Positions 26,037 through 35,082 are shown, counted from the first letter of the stretch. The stretch: DNA of 64,000 nucleotides from [Eubacterium] infirmum (GCA_900450455.1 UGGN01000001.1:868001-932000), one strand, 5' to 3'. Made by a program: numbers and translations. Notes: a model not told the origin generated them from the letters alone.

Positions 26037-26981
26037 ATGAAGCATTATTTTTTTGTTAACCCTGTTGCGGGTAAGGGAAATCAGAGCAATGAGCTGATTG
26101 AGGATATAAGAACAGCTATGCAGGGTAGTGAAAGTGAATATGAGATAATTTTGACCGAGCCTAACAGAGAAAGTGAAGCGAGGGCTAGAGATATTGCAGA
26201 AGGATTAAACGGCGAAGCAGCAAGGTTTTATGCTTGCGGAGGCGATGGTACAGCTAATGAAATCGCATCCGGAGTTATAGGTTTTGATGGAGTGGAACTG
26301 GGAATCGTTCCTATAGGATCAGGTAACGATATGATAAGAAACTTCCCGGATGCAGGAAATTTTATGAATGTGCGCTCGCAAATAAACGGCGAGAGCAGAG
26401 AAGTTGATGTGATGAAGTTTATGAGCATTGTGGGGGGAGAAGAACAGACGGGATACTGCCTTAACATGTTCAATATAGGTTTTGATTGCAACGTTGTAGA
26501 AACGGCCTTGAACCTCAAGAAAAAGAAGTTCTTTTCAGGAGCAGCTTACCAAACAGCTATACTCTTAAACTTCGTCAAAAAAAAGGGCGCCTGTCTCGAT
26601 ATTTACGAGGACGGCAAGCAAATCAGAGAAGGGAAAATGCTTCTATGTGCTATATCAAATGGATCTTATTGTGGAGGAGGAATTAAGTCGGCACCACAGG
26701 CAATTATTGACGATGGCTACTTTGATCTTAATATAGTAAATGATGTTTCCAGACTTAGGTTCATAAAGCTTTTACCTAAATACAAAGAGGGAACTCATCT
26801 TGAGGTAGATGGAATTGATAAAATTATCTATGTGAAAAAGAGCAAACAGCTCAGCTTAAAACCAAAGGGAACAAAGGATTTTGGTATCTGCATAGACGGT
26901 GAGATTTCGCGCACGGAGGGTATCAATATCGAAATTTGTGAGAAGGCTCTAAGATTGATAGTTCCTGTTGATGAGAATTAG
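26037..26981 (+). CDS. Diacylglycerol kinase-family lipid kinase (YegS/BmrU type)
   Basis: This 314-aa protein has the DAGK catalytic fold. FVNPVAGKG is at the N-terminus, YACGGDGTANEIASG is the nucleotide loop with the GGDGT signature, and GIVPIGSGNDMIRNF completes the ATP site. The C-terminal beta-sandwich ends with FGICIDGEISRTEGINIEIC. Such enzymes phosphorylate diacylglycerol or related lipids to recycle phospholipid head-group turnover products. The ATG at 26037 follows AGAAGGA; the open frame reaches back into pdp. The promoter for tRNA-Ser lies inside its last codons. Confidence 0.9.
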   Translation: MKHYFFVNPVAGKGNQSNELIEDIRTAMQGSESEYEIILTEPNRESEARARDIAEGLNGEAARFYACGGDGTANEIASGVIGFDGVELGIVPIGSGNDMIRNFPDAGNFMNVRSQINGESREVDVMKFMSIVGGEEQTGYCLNMFNIGFDCNVVETALNLKKKKFFSGAAYQTAILLNFVKKKGACLDIYEDGKQIREGKMLLCAISNGSYCGGGIKSAPQAIIDDGYFDLNIVNDVSRLRFIKLLPKYKEGTHLEVDGIDKIIYVKKSKQLSLKPKGTKDFGICIDGEISRTEGINIEICEKALRLIVPVDEN

Positions 26982-26996
26982 ACTGTATGATATAAT
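26968..26996 (+). promoter_or_regulatory. Promoter of tRNA-Ser
   Basis: TTGATG (26968-26973), 17 bp and TATAAT (26991-26996) start inside the end of the lipid kinase gene, 48 bp before the tRNA. Confidence 0.78.
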
Positions 26997-27004
26997 GTTA
27001 CGGT

Positions 27005-27037
27005 GGTTTGTGAATCGAGCGAATCGACTTACAAACC
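27005..27037 (+). other. Hairpin in the tRNA-Ser 5' leader
   Basis: GGTTTGT and ACAAACC close a stem that continues as GAATCGA against TCGACTT (one mismatch), around a short GCGAA loop. It ends 6 nt before the mature tRNA, so it would be part of the leader removed by RNase P. A run of T does not follow, so it is not a terminator. Confidence 0.6.
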
Positions 27038-27043
27038 TTATTC

Positions 27044-27132
27044 GGAGAAGTATCGAAGTGGTCATAACGAGCCGCACTCGAAATGCGGTTGCCTGTAAGG
27101 GCACGTGGGTTCGAATCCCACCTTCTCCGCCA
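27044..27132 (+). tRNA. tRNA-Ser (anticodon CGA)
   Basis: The acceptor stem GGAGAAG/CTTCTCC is followed by discriminator G and an encoded CCA. The anticodon stem CCGCA/TGCGG holds the loop CTCGAAA, anticodon CGA, decoding UCG. A long variable arm (TTGCC..GGGCA) marks it as class II, and the T arm GTGGGTTCGAATCCCAC is perfect. The 89-nt length fits serine. It has its own promoter and terminator. Confidence 0.96.
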
Positions 27133-27137
27133 ATCTT

Positions 27138-27165
27138 AAGTCCTCTTCTGAGGACTTATATTTTA
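27138..27165 (+). terminator. Terminator after tRNA-Ser
   Basis: A perfect 8-bp stem AAGTCCTC/GAGGACTT with a TTCT loop is followed by ATATTTTA, 5 nt after the tRNA CCA. Confidence 0.88.
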
Positions 27166-27203
27166 CAACAAAGCTCGGGCAAATAAATATTTAATTAAAA
27201 ACA

Positions 27204-27244
27204 ACCCCTAAGACCATCATAAATCAATGAGAAATCTTAGGGGT
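27204..27244 (-). terminator. Terminator of the surface-protein gene (minus strand)
   Basis: The 10-bp perfect stem ACCCCTAAGA (27204-27213)/TCTTAGGGGT (27235-27244) is followed on the minus strand by TGTTTTTAATT. It lies 30 bp beyond the stop codon. Confidence 0.85.
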
Positions 27245-27274
27245 GAGTTTTGTGTTAGGTTCGTTAAAAGTATA

Positions 27275-28831
27275 TTAGCTTTCTTTTATCTTATTTCTCA
27301 TGCGAACTGAGATTGCAAGTCCTGCAGCAAGTCCCATGAGCATGATATAAGGTGGCAAGCTTGCTGAATCACCTGTGTTCGGATTTGCAGGTTTAGTCGG
27401 TCTGTTAGGTTTATTAGGCTTGTTGCCATTGCTTGGAACATTAGTCTTGGTGTAGATAGCGTATACAGTCATATCTTCGTTTACGACTGTGCTTCCTGTA
27501 AACTTTGTACCGGTTCCATCTATAGCTGTATTCCACTCCTTGAATGTGTATCCTGCTTTGCTTGGGTCAGCCGGCATTGACTGATCTGTGAGGCTGTCAG
27601 TGTCTATAGCTTTGCCTGATTCTACATTAACTACCGCATGAGTATTACCACCGTCTATAAATGTAACCTTGTTCTGATTTACTCTTAGTGAGTAGGTAAT
27701 TAGCTCTGGTTTGTTAGGATCTCCTGCCTCGTCTTTGCCGTTAGCAAGCTGCTTTGCTGCATAAACGGTTGATAGTCGTGCAAATGAATGATGGTCATCA
27801 TTTTCAATAGCTGAAGCATCTTGGTTAATAATTGCATTATTATCTGTAGTAAATATGTTTTCGTAAGCTCCATAAGCGTACCCGGTTAATGTACTGTTTT
27901 TATTGGTCTCAACATCAGATGTCACTTTCAAACCATCGATACTTAAAGTAACGGAATTAACCTTCTGAATCTTTGCATATACATCTTTTAACATTTCATA
28001 GTTAGCCGGAGCCTTGAGTCTTGCTTTGACAACAATTCTTCTGCCGTCCTTTTCCTTTGTAACGGATAGATCAAAGCCGTCAAGTCCACTTAGCTTATAC
28101 TTTGTAGCATCGGTTGATTCCAGCCCTTTAGGAAGATCTAAAACAAATACTAACTGCCCGTCAGATTGCGTTATGGCTGTCTCTGGCATATTGTCCTTCA
28201 TCATGTAATACGCAGGGAATTCTGAATTTATATAAGCTATGAGAATTGTGTTCATCATTTTTTTGAACAGAGACATATCAAGATTAAAATCAAGGTTGAT
28301 ATCATCACCTATGTTGTGCTTAGCAACTTCTGTGCTTGATAGTCCTCTTTCGGTAATATCCCCACGAACATTATAATCAGTTATATTCTTAGTTAAAAGA
28401 TCAGTCGAGTAGTTAAAGTTGTACGGATTCCATTGCTTACCACCCTGCCATCTGTTAAGTGCAGGATCGCGAGGTTCCCTATGTGGTAAATCCTGCGCAT
28501 ACATATCCAAATTATTCATGGTCTCCGAAACTTCCTCAGAAAGATTAGGGTCACTGGAAATTCCGGCATTAGGGAAGCCTGTAACATAATCATAATTTAA
28601 GGTATTAACCCATTTAACTCTGCTGCTGGCAAAATAATCATTCAAGTATGAAGGTATGACAGCACGAAATCCACTGTCTTTGTACCAGGAAAGCTCTGCC
28701 CAATAATTATCTTTTGTCTGCTCTTTGTATTCATCCGGCATTTCCTCAGCGAATACACTGGCAGGTATCACCAGCAATGTCATGGCAAGGCTTAGTGCGA
28801 TACATAAAAATCGTTTTTTTGTTTTTTTCAT
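27275..28831 (-). CDS. Exported surface protein with InlB-type repeat and sortase-like C-terminus
   Basis: This 518-aa exported protein has a signal peptide (MKKTKKRFLCIALSLAM.., cleavage likely after VFAEE near residue 29). A large unrecognised middle region follows. At about residues 385-460 lies one Listeria-Bacteroides (InlB B / Flg_new) repeat with the typical GYTFKEWNT and GTKFTGSTVVNEDMTVYAIY. A Pro/Asn/Lys-rich spacer then precedes NPNTGDS, a hydrophobic helix and RMRNK, which resembles an LPXTG-type sorting signal with NPNTG. The start was set by AAGGAGA before the second Met. It is probably cell-wall attached. Host or matrix binding is only a guess from the repeat type. Confidence 0.82.
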   Translation of the reverse strand: MKKTKKRFLCIALSLAMTLLVIPASVFAEEMPDEYKEQTKDNYWAELSWYKDSGFRAVIPSYLNDYFASSRVKWVNTLNYDYVTGFPNAGISSDPNLSEEVSETMNNLDMYAQDLPHREPRDPALNRWQGGKQWNPYNFNYSTDLLTKNITDYNVRGDITERGLSSTEVAKHNIGDDINLDFNLDMSLFKKMMNTILIAYINSEFPAYYMMKDNMPETAITQSDGQLVFVLDLPKGLESTDATKYKLSGLDGFDLSVTKEKDGRRIVVKARLKAPANYEMLKDVYAKIQKVNSVTLSIDGLKVTSDVETNKNSTLTGYAYGAYENIFTTDNNAIINQDASAIENDDHHSFARLSTVYAAKQLANGKDEAGDPNKPELITYSLRVNQNKVTFIDGGNTHAVVNVESGKAIDTDSLTDQSMPADPSKAGYTFKEWNTAIDGTGTKFTGSTVVNEDMTVYAIYTKTNVPSNGNKPNKPNRPTKPANPNTGDSASLPPYIMLMGLAAGLAISVRMRNKIKES

Positions 28832-29142
28832 TACCGTTCTCCTTAATAACTTCACAGTAAAACTCGGATAAGCAAGCTGTTTTGCAACTGCCGTAAGCGA
28901 ATTTTACTTATAAATGAGTATAGTTTTTTAGTATTGAATAGATTATAATTCATACTATTTTATATTTTATATTATATGTAACAAAAATTCAATTCTTAAT
29001 TAACTTTCAATTCATAATAAAAACAGCTTGATTGGATACTATTACTTGTGATAACCTTGTCTATGCAGAGAACTCATATATTTAAACTTGAACACCCAAT
29101 ATGGTGATGAAATAAAAGATACATCAAAGGACGGAATACATT
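28832..29142. other. AT-rich divergent intergenic region
   Basis: This 311-bp stretch separates the minus-strand surface protein gene from the plus-strand membrane protein gene. It is very AT-rich with several TATAAT-like strings (for example near 28975 on the minus strand), but no -35/-10 pair with good spacing stands out. No open frame, RNA gene or clear repeat was found. Confidence 0.5.
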
Positions 29143-29631
29143 ATGGGATTTATGGACTCATATAAACATTTAGAAAGGCTATGCGGCGATATGCTTGGAG
29201 ACGAAAGACGAATCTCGGCATATATAGACGAAATGTATGAAAATACTGAAGGATGGGATCTGGTAGATGGATGGGAAAGCGATTTAAAAAAACTTAAACA
29301 TTACAGATGGGTCAGAAACAGGATAGTGCACGAACCTGACGCTTATGAAGATGAACTGTGTGATGCAGAAGATATAGAATGGCTGGATGATTTTTATTAT
29401 AGGATTATTGATAGGGAAGACCCTTTGAATCGATATTACGAAATAGTTCGTTCAAGAAAAAGTATCAAGCATGCACCTGAGCATAGAATGGATTCGGCAT
29501 CTTATGGTAAAAACAGTAGTTCACAGTGTAGCGATGACAAGCCAGGAAAGATTCTACCAGGCTTTTTATGTTTTTTATGCTTTTTTTTTGCAGTGGTAAT
29601 TTTATTTATGATACTAGGAGAAATCCTTTAA
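29143..29631 (+). CDS. Small tail-anchored membrane protein with HEPN-like Rx4H motif
   Basis: This 162-aa protein has a charged helical N-terminal domain (residues 1-105), a Ser-rich linker and one C-terminal membrane helix (LCFLCFFFAVVILFMILG). The segment YRWVRNRIVHEPDAY contains R-N-x3-H, the spacing of the catalytic motif of HEPN-type ribonucleases. The flanking helices (start SYKHLERLCGDMLGDERRISAYIDEM, and ALDD-like WLDDFYYRIID) also look HEPN-like, but this is pattern matching only. Related small proteins are common in Clostridia as DUF-class hypotheticals. It has no visible antitoxin partner. Its start follows AAAGGACGG. Confidence 0.7.
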   Translation: MGFMDSYKHLERLCGDMLGDERRISAYIDEMYENTEGWDLVDGWESDLKKLKHYRWVRNRIVHEPDAYEDELCDAEDIEWLDDFYYRIIDREDPLNRYYEIVRSRKSIKHAPEHRMDSASYGKNSSSQCSDDKPGKILPGFLCFLCFFFAVVILFMILGEIL

Positions 29632-29670
29632 AATCCAGTGAATATTTTAATATAGAATACGCACAAAAAT

Positions 29671-29696
29671 GCCCCGAAAGCCTAGGCTCTCGGGGC
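29671..29696 (-). terminator. Terminator of trpB2 (minus strand)
   Basis: The GC-rich stem GCCCCGA..GCC/GGC..TCGGGGC is followed on the minus strand by ATTTTTG. It lies 54 bp after the trpB2 stop, between the convergent genes. Confidence 0.8.
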
Positions 29697-29749
29697 TGAG
29701 TTTATATTATAGTTTTTATCGGGGTTTATAGGATGGAAGTTTACTCTAT

Positions 29750-31138
29750 TTACTCTTCAATGTTTGGAAGCGTAGCAAGGCTTGCTTCAATCTCTTCATC
29801 GCTTGGTATGTAGTCAGTCATAACACCATCGTTGAACTTCTCGTAAGCATATAGATCGAAGTAACCTGTACCGGTAAGTCCGAATAGAATTGTCTTCTCT
29901 TCGCCTGTCTCTTTGCACTTAAGAGCCTCGTCAACAGCTGCCTTGATAGCATGGCTGCTCTCAGGAGCAGGGAGGATTCCTTCAACTCTGGCAAAGTCAC
30001 GAGCTGCCTCAAATACCTTTGTCTGAGTGTAGCTTACAGCCTCTAGTTTTCCCTGATGATAAAGCTCTGAAACGATAGGGCTCATACCGTGGTAGCGAAG
30101 TCCGCCTGCGTGGTTAGGCGCAGGAATGTATCCACTTCCGAGAGTGTACATCTTAGCCATAGGGCAAACGCGCCCCGTATCGCAGAAGTCATAAGCGTAG
30201 CGCCCCCTTGTAAGGCTTGGGCATGATGCAGGCTCAACAGCGATGAAGCGATAGTCAGCTTCTCCTCTGAGCTTTTCTCCCATGAAAGGTGACATCAGTC
30301 CGCCGACATTGCTTCCGCCTCCGGCACAGCCGATGATAACATCAGGCTTGATATCGTATTTCTTCATTGCTGCCATGGCTTCTTCACCGATGATGCTCTG
30401 GTGAAGGAGAACCTGGTTTAGCACGCTTCCTAAAACGTACTTATATCCTTCTGTAGTTGTAGCAGCCTCTACAGCTTCTGATATAGCACAGCCAAGGCTT
30501 CCTGTTGTTCCCGGGTGTTCGTCGAGAATCTTCTTACCGATTTCCGTAGTCTCAGATGGGGAAGGTGTTACCGATGCACCATATGTTCTCATAACCTCAC
30601 GACGGAAAGGCTTCTGCTCGTAGGAAACCTTAACCATGTAAACATTGCAGTCAAGTTCGAAGTATGAGCAAGCCATCGAGAGGGCAGTACCCCACTGACC
30701 TGCACCGGTCTCGGTTGTGACGCCCTTTAGACCCTCCTTCTTAGCGTAGTAGGCCTGAGCGATAGCAGAGTTTAGCTTGTGACTTCCACTGGTGTTGTTT
30801 CCCTCAAACTTATAGTAAATCTTTGCCGGAGTCTGAAGCTTTTCCTCTAGGCAATATGCGCGAACGAGAGGTGATGGTCTATACATCTTGTAGAAATCTC
30901 TTATTTCCTGGGGAATCTCGATATATCTATCAGTTTCATTTAGCTCCTGCTCGATAAGCTCATCGCAGAAAATAGGTTTGAGTTCATCTGCTGTTATAGG
31001 CTTACCAGTACCCGGGTTTACAAGCGGAGCCGGCTTTTTCTTCATATCGGCTCTAACATTGTAATAGTGCGTTGGCATTTCGCTCTCATGCAAATAGATT
31101 TTATAAGGTATTGCTTTGTTGTTTGTACTCTCTGACAT
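29750..31138 (-). CDS. TrpB2-type tryptophan synthase beta-like enzyme
   Basis: This 462-aa PLP enzyme of the TrpB2 group makes tryptophan from indole and serine. The PLP lysine lies in NNTSGSHKLNSAIAQAY, the phosphate loop is GCAGGGSNVGG, and RPSPLVRA and TETGAGQWGTALSMAC are typical of the family. TrpB2 proteins are longer than TrpB1 and usually work without TrpA, salvaging free indole. No other trp gene is nearby. The start at 31138 is set by AAGGAGA; a frame extension of 9 codons lacks a ribosome site. A T-box leader with a Trp codon at the specifier position controls it. Confidence 0.92.
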   Translation of the reverse strand: MSESTNNKAIPYKIYLHESEMPTHYYNVRADMKKKPAPLVNPGTGKPITADELKPIFCDELIEQELNETDRYIEIPQEIRDFYKMYRPSPLVRAYCLEEKLQTPAKIYYKFEGNNTSGSHKLNSAIAQAYYAKKEGLKGVTTETGAGQWGTALSMACSYFELDCNVYMVKVSYEQKPFRREVMRTYGASVTPSPSETTEIGKKILDEHPGTTGSLGCAISEAVEAATTTEGYKYVLGSVLNQVLLHQSIIGEEAMAAMKKYDIKPDVIIGCAGGGSNVGGLMSPFMGEKLRGEADYRFIAVEPASCPSLTRGRYAYDFCDTGRVCPMAKMYTLGSGYIPAPNHAGGLRYHGMSPIVSELYHQGKLEAVSYTQTKVFEAARDFARVEGILPAPESSHAIKAAVDEALKCKETGEEKTILFGLTGTGYFDLYAYEKFNDGVMTDYIPSDEEIEASLATLPNIEE

Positions 31139-31189
31139 TTTTTTCTCCTTTTGTCTTTTCATCAAAACTTGCGAAGTGTGAAAGGATGT

Positions 31190-31460
31190 ATAAAAACAAA
31201 AAAACTCTCATCCCATATTCGCTGGGACAAGAGCCGAAATCTCCTGCGGTGCCACCCGGCTTGGCGTAAAACGCCCACTCCTTCGCATACTAACATATGC
31301 AGATATTGTTAACGAAGTATCTTCTCCGTCGCCCCTACTTGAATCATCAAATGTAATCCGTTCAGTTTGCCCTCAGGAGGCCATTCAACAAAGCACATAC
31401 AGTCTGCAATCACACCATCTGCAAATCTCTCTTCTGCTGCATCTATGCCTACTATTCTCC
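31190..31460 (-). ncRNA. T-box leader (probable tryptophan specificity) with terminator
   Basis: On the minus strand the conserved T-box GGGTGGCACCGCAGG lies at about 31257-31243. Upstream is a stem I region with GGAG...AGTAG at its base and an AGAGAG element. A TGG triplet (31383-31381), preceded by GAA and followed by the closing CTCC strand, fits a Trp specifier codon. A terminator, CTCTTGTCCCA pairing with TGGGATGAGAG (two G-U pairs) and then a run of seven T, lies between the T-box and trpB2. Uncharged tRNA-Trp would stabilise the antiterminator and switch trpB2 on. The specifier assignment is read by eye. Confidence 0.88.
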
Positions 31461-31485
31461 ATCAAAGGTTTGTTAAATTAGATAA

Positions 31486-31514
31486 ATAGTAACATCAAAA
31501 AATGTGTGTGTCAA
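31486..31514 (-). promoter_or_regulatory. Promoter of the T-box/trpB2 transcript
   Basis: On the minus strand, TTGACA (31514-31509), 17 bp and TACTAT (31491-31486) lie about 25 bp before stem I of the T-box. Confidence 0.8.
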
Positions 31515-31547
31515 CATATTTTTTGATGAACTTGTCGTAAGATATTT

Positions 31548-32876
31548 TTAATAAAGCATGCCGTTTAGAACTTGCTCGCATAGAAGAAGTCCTCCGCCAA
31601 TGCCAAGATGAGACTTCTCAATCACATCAATATAACCAAGGGAGGGGAGTGCTGTCTCAATACCGCTGAACCTTTTCCCCTTTGCTCTAAGCATGGCAAT
31701 GGTCTGTCCATCGGCAAAGACGAGCTCAGCATCTGTATCGAAAATGTTTTTCTTTAGTGCATCAGAAGAACCATGGTCATTTAGTATTTCTCTTAGCCTT
31801 GCTTCCTGCATAGCCAGCTCTTCATAGTTTCTTGTTTTGTCATCAAGATCTTTTCTTTCTACTATAGAAACAACATCGCAAGTCATGCCAAAATAGCTTG
31901 CCAAGAACCCAGTATAGCCAAGGCACTGAGATAGGCTGCCGTGCACGGCAAACTTAACACCCTTTGGACGCCCCGTAAGAGTGTGAACTCTCGAGAGATG
32001 TGCAAAGCACTTTGCTCTTGCTCGCTCACTTTGCTTCATATATGCTGTGATGTTTGAGCCGAGCTTTTCACAGACCCTCTGCAATAGTTCTTCCATTGCT
32101 CTAAAGCCGACCGGAAGTCCATCGCAGACGATGTAAGGCATATCAAAGCGCTCCGATAAAAGCTTTGCGGAATCAAGCCCGTATAAGCTGTCTACTACTA
32201 TATTAAGATCCGCGCGTGGAAGCTTTTCTATATCGCTTACGCTTGAACCGGCACAGAGGAAGCAGTTTACATCTATTTCGCAGAGTGCGAGGGCTTTCTG
32301 AAGCTCTTCTTTGTCTCCGGCGAAGTCCCTGTGGAAGATTGAAATCCCGAGTATATTTACGGATTTTCCTGCCGACTTTTCGCCGGGTTTAGCCAGCTTT
32401 TCAATGAGAATACGGCAGGCTTTGATGTAGCCGTCCCATATTGGCAAGGAATAGCCCGGGCTTCCTATGGAAATAATTTTACTCTCGTCCTTGCTTGCTT
32501 CCCTTGCGATTCTCTCTATGTCATCTCCGATTAGCGCTGCACCCGGAGTGTTTACGATGGCGAGAAGGTCAAAGTCGATTTCCTTTTCGAGAAAGGCTAT
32601 GACCTCGGAGAGCTTGTCCTCACTTCCATATACATAATCACGTTTATCGAGGAAGGTTGAAGGAACCCGTGGCTGTCCGAAGTACCAAAACTCAGGGTAT
32701 TCGAGCGGATCAAACTCGGGCTGCCTTATCATCTGATTATCCGATGTCGCCGAGTGATAGAACTTACAACCGGTAGGGCCGTTCATTAGGACAAGACCTT
32801 TTGATATGCCTTCAAAAGCGAAGACCAGCCCCGACATGCTATCCGGTGTAATACTTGTCAAATAATTTTCTGTCAT
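31548..32876 (-). CDS. Nitrogenase component-1-like protein (NifN/NifK-position subunit)
   Basis: This 442-aa protein belongs to the nitrogenase component 1 / oxidoreductase family (NifD-NifK-NifE-NifN, BchN/B). Family features are the Cys37 segment [13 protein letters not shown] near the N-terminus, [27 protein letters not shown] and the closing glycine-rich [16 protein letters not shown]. Of the three cluster cysteines found in NifD or NifE, only Cys37 remains. The first position reads PDSMSGL and the third NTPGAAL. The start is set by GGAGAA before MTENYL and overlaps the upstream fusion gene by 38 nt. It is presumably the partner subunit of the fusion's component-1 half. The substrate is unknown. 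No terminator is obvious before the T-box promoter 34 bp downstream. Confidence 0.85.
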   Translation of the reverse strand: MTENYLTSITPDSMSGLVFAFEGISKGLVLMNGPTGCKFYHSATSDNQMIRQPEFDPLEYPEFWYFGQPRVPSTFLDKRDYVYGSEDKLSEVIAFLEKEIDFDLLAIVNTPGAALIGDDIERIAREASKDESKIISIGSPGYSLPIWDGYIKACRILIEKLAKPGEKSAGKSVNILGISIFHRDFAGDKEELQKALALCEIDVNCFLCAGSSVSDIEKLPRADLNIVVDSLYGLDSAKLLSERFDMPYIVCDGLPVGFRAMEELLQRVCEKLGSNITAYMKQSERARAKCFAHLSRVHTLTGRPKGVKFAVHGSLSQCLGYTGFLASYFGMTCDVVSIVERKDLDDKTRNYEELAMQEARLREILNDHGSSDALKKNIFDTDAELVFADGQTIAMLRAKGKRFSGIETALPSLGYIDVIEKSHLGIGGGLLLCEQVLNGMLY

Positions 32877-35073
32877 TGAGCCATTCTCCTTCCTTTGATT
32901 TACTGAATAGCCTCGACCATCGCTCAAGCATCTCAAGACCTGTGAAAAAGCCGTTATCCGGACACATAGGGATGGTGTCTGTGATACAGATCTGTTCGCT
33001 TACAGGCTCGTAGTTTGAGAGTATGATGTCAGGCTTAAGTTTTTCTATATCTGCGTTTCTTTCATCTTTGTCATAGTTCTCAACTACATCTATGCCATCT
33101 ATTTCATGAAGGGATGAGCGGAACCCCTCATCCTGGGAAAAGTTCAAAACGCATATTTTAACAATCTTCATTCCACAGTCCAGGGCAGCGTTCAGTATCC
33201 AGTCGAGTTCGTGATTATAGGTGACTATCATGAGCTTTTTGTTTTCGAGCTTTGGCTTAACTGCGTCGATTCTGCTTTGATAGATAAGCTCGTTTTCCGA
33301 TATTATCTTTTTTGCTTCGTTCACTGCATCAAAGTGTTCGCCTATGCCAAGAAGCCAATCTGCCGTTTCATTAAAGCCGATGGGAAACTGCTTTTCAAAG
33401 AAGCGTGCTCCATATTCCTTGCTGAAGAAATCCTCTAGAATTTTGCCGGTGTAGTCGCGATAGGCGAGCAGGTTTAGCTCTGCTGAGCAGAAATCGCGAA
33501 GTGATGCATAGCTGGTGTTACATAGAAAGCGGCAGTTTACGCTAATATTCATGCGAGCAAGGAAGGCGTTAAGCCTCTGGAAATTCATCTCTGTGTTTCT
33601 GGCAACAACTTTTTCAAAGACTATGTTTACAGTTCTTTTTCTCTTTTCTACATCTCTATCTATTATTTGCTTTGCAAGCGAGGTGTAGGCCATAAGCATA
33701 CCCTGAAGATAGTCGCCTGTGAGGTTTCCCTCAGCTTTTACTGTGACTATCCTTGTCTTTTCACTTGAAAGACTCAGCGCATCATCTATATCATCTCCGA
33801 TTATTCCGGAAGGGCAGGAACTGACAATCACGATGGCCGGTGGTGGCGAAGGGGAATCAAGAATTGCCTTAACTGTATTTAGGAGGTTTTCACTTCCGCC
33901 AAAGACCATATCGGTCTCGGTCATGTCCGTTGACAGCACGTTTGGTATCAAAGACGACGGTAAAATGTTTCCTCGCTCAAATAGCGTTCTTCTTCCTGCC
34001 GAACTTATGGTCTGTATGGATAGGTATGTGCAGCTCTTTGGAGAGTGTGCAAGAATCACGACATCTCTTAGATTTGAGCTCATAGTCATAGCGCCGTTAA
34101 AAGCGCAGCCATGGAGCGGTTCGTCCCTGATTACATTCTTTGATAGATAAGGAGCGGCGTAGTTCTCACCGCCATTACAATTATCACAAGCCGGATTTGA
34201 AACAGGAGCAAGAGAGATATTTGCTTCAGGCTCGCTTTGGTTTTCAGCCTTGGTAAGGGGCTTCTGATTTGATAGAATCAGTGCCTCCAGCTCTTCGTCC
34301 GTCAAAGGCAAAGCAGGGTAGTGACTTGGACCATCGCATATCCTTGCTGCGATATCCTTAAATATGTCAGCGACAGCATTTTCTTCGTTTTGGGTGAGTT
34401 CAAGTACGGTTTTATTGTCCCTTTCTGCCTGAGCGAAGATGTCGTCGCGAGGAATTCGTGCAAATACAGGCAGCTTAACTGCTTCTGCGAACTTATAAAC
34501 CCTGTCATCCTCGTTTTTGACATTTCGACTGTTATATAGTATTCCAAGGAGTCTTGGGCGATTTTCGTCGTAGTTTTGGATGCCTCGCAATATGTTGTTG
34601 GCAGCGTAGAGTGACATGTACTCACCGGAGGTGACAATAAAAATACTATCGGAATACTCTCTGCGTATCGGAACTGCAAAGCCACCGCATACAACATCGC
34701 CGAGTACGTCGTAGACTATCATGTCGTAGTTATCTTTGATGTGAAGTGTCTCAAGCAGATCAAAGGCAGTTATTATGCCTCGACCGGCGCAGCCGACACC
34801 GGGCTTTGGACCGCCTGCTTCTATGCACCCAATCTTGCCAAATCCCTCAAAGAGTATATCGCTTTTGCGGTACTCAAGTGGCGGTTTTGTCTTTATATAG
34901 TCCAAAACAGTAGGGATGGAAAGGCCACGCATCAAAAGCTTGGTAGAGTCGTGCTTAGGGTCACAGCCTATTTGAAGTATTCTTTTATTTTTCAGCGAAA
35001 GGGCAGCGGAAATATTTGCGCTTAAAGTCGATTTTCCTATGCCTCCCTTACCGTATACAGCAATCTGTTTCAT
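32839..35073 (-). CDS. Fusion of NifH-type Fe protein and nitrogenase component-1 subunit
   Basis: This single 744-aa protein joins two nitrogenase-type halves. Residues 1-265 are a NifH/BchL-like ATPase with P-loop GKGGIGKST (8-16), CDPKHDST (37-44), [14 protein letters not shown] with Cys95, and [14 protein letters not shown] with Cys129. The two cysteines match the ligands of the bridging [4Fe-4S] cluster (Cys97 and Cys132 in Azotobacter NifH). A linker of about 50 residues contains CDNC (296-299). Residues 318-744 are a NifD/NifE-like domain with three cluster-type cysteines, Cys323 (LHGCAFNG), Cys348 (SPKSCTY) and Cys420 ([11 protein letters not shown]). The ORF is continuous, so this is a true fusion. 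In known systems the Fe protein is a separate dimer that docks to component 1. Electron transfer to an unknown reduced product is inferred. Confidence 0.88.
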   Translation of the reverse strand: MKQIAVYGKGGIGKSTLSANISAALSLKNKRILQIGCDPKHDSTKLLMRGLSIPTVLDYIKTKPPLEYRKSDILFEGFGKIGCIEAGGPKPGVGCAGRGIITAFDLLETLHIKDNYDMIVYDVLGDVVCGGFAVPIRREYSDSIFIVTSGEYMSLYAANNILRGIQNYDENRPRLLGILYNSRNVKNEDDRVYKFAEAVKLPVFARIPRDDIFAQAERDNKTVLELTQNEENAVADIFKDIAARICDGPSHYPALPLTDEELEALILSNQKPLTKAENQSEPEANISLAPVSNPACDNCNGGENYAAPYLSKNVIRDEPLHGCAFNGAMTMSSNLRDVVILAHSPKSCTYLSIQTISSAGRRTLFERGNILPSSLIPNVLSTDMTETDMVFGGSENLLNTVKAILDSPSPPPAIVIVSSCPSGIIGDDIDDALSLSSEKTRIVTVKAEGNLTGDYLQGMLMAYTSLAKQIIDRDVEKRKRTVNIVFEKVVARNTEMNFQRLNAFLARMNISVNCRFLCNTSYASLRDFCSAELNLLAYRDYTGKILEDFFSKEYGARFFEKQFPIGFNETADWLLGIGEHFDAVNEAKKIISENELIYQSRIDAVKPKLENKKLMIVTYNHELDWILNAALDCGMKIVKICVLNFSQDEGFRSSLHEIDGIDVVENYDKDERNADIEKLKPDIILSNYEPVSEQICITDTIPMCPDNGFFTGLEMLERWSRLFSKSKEGEWLNDRKLFDKYYTG

Positions 35074-35082
35074 ATTTCTTCC

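Noticed and set aside
26968..27186. 72-codon frame across the tRNA-Ser gene
   Set aside because: It runs through the tRNA promoter, leader hairpin and the tRNA itself; no protein-like features.
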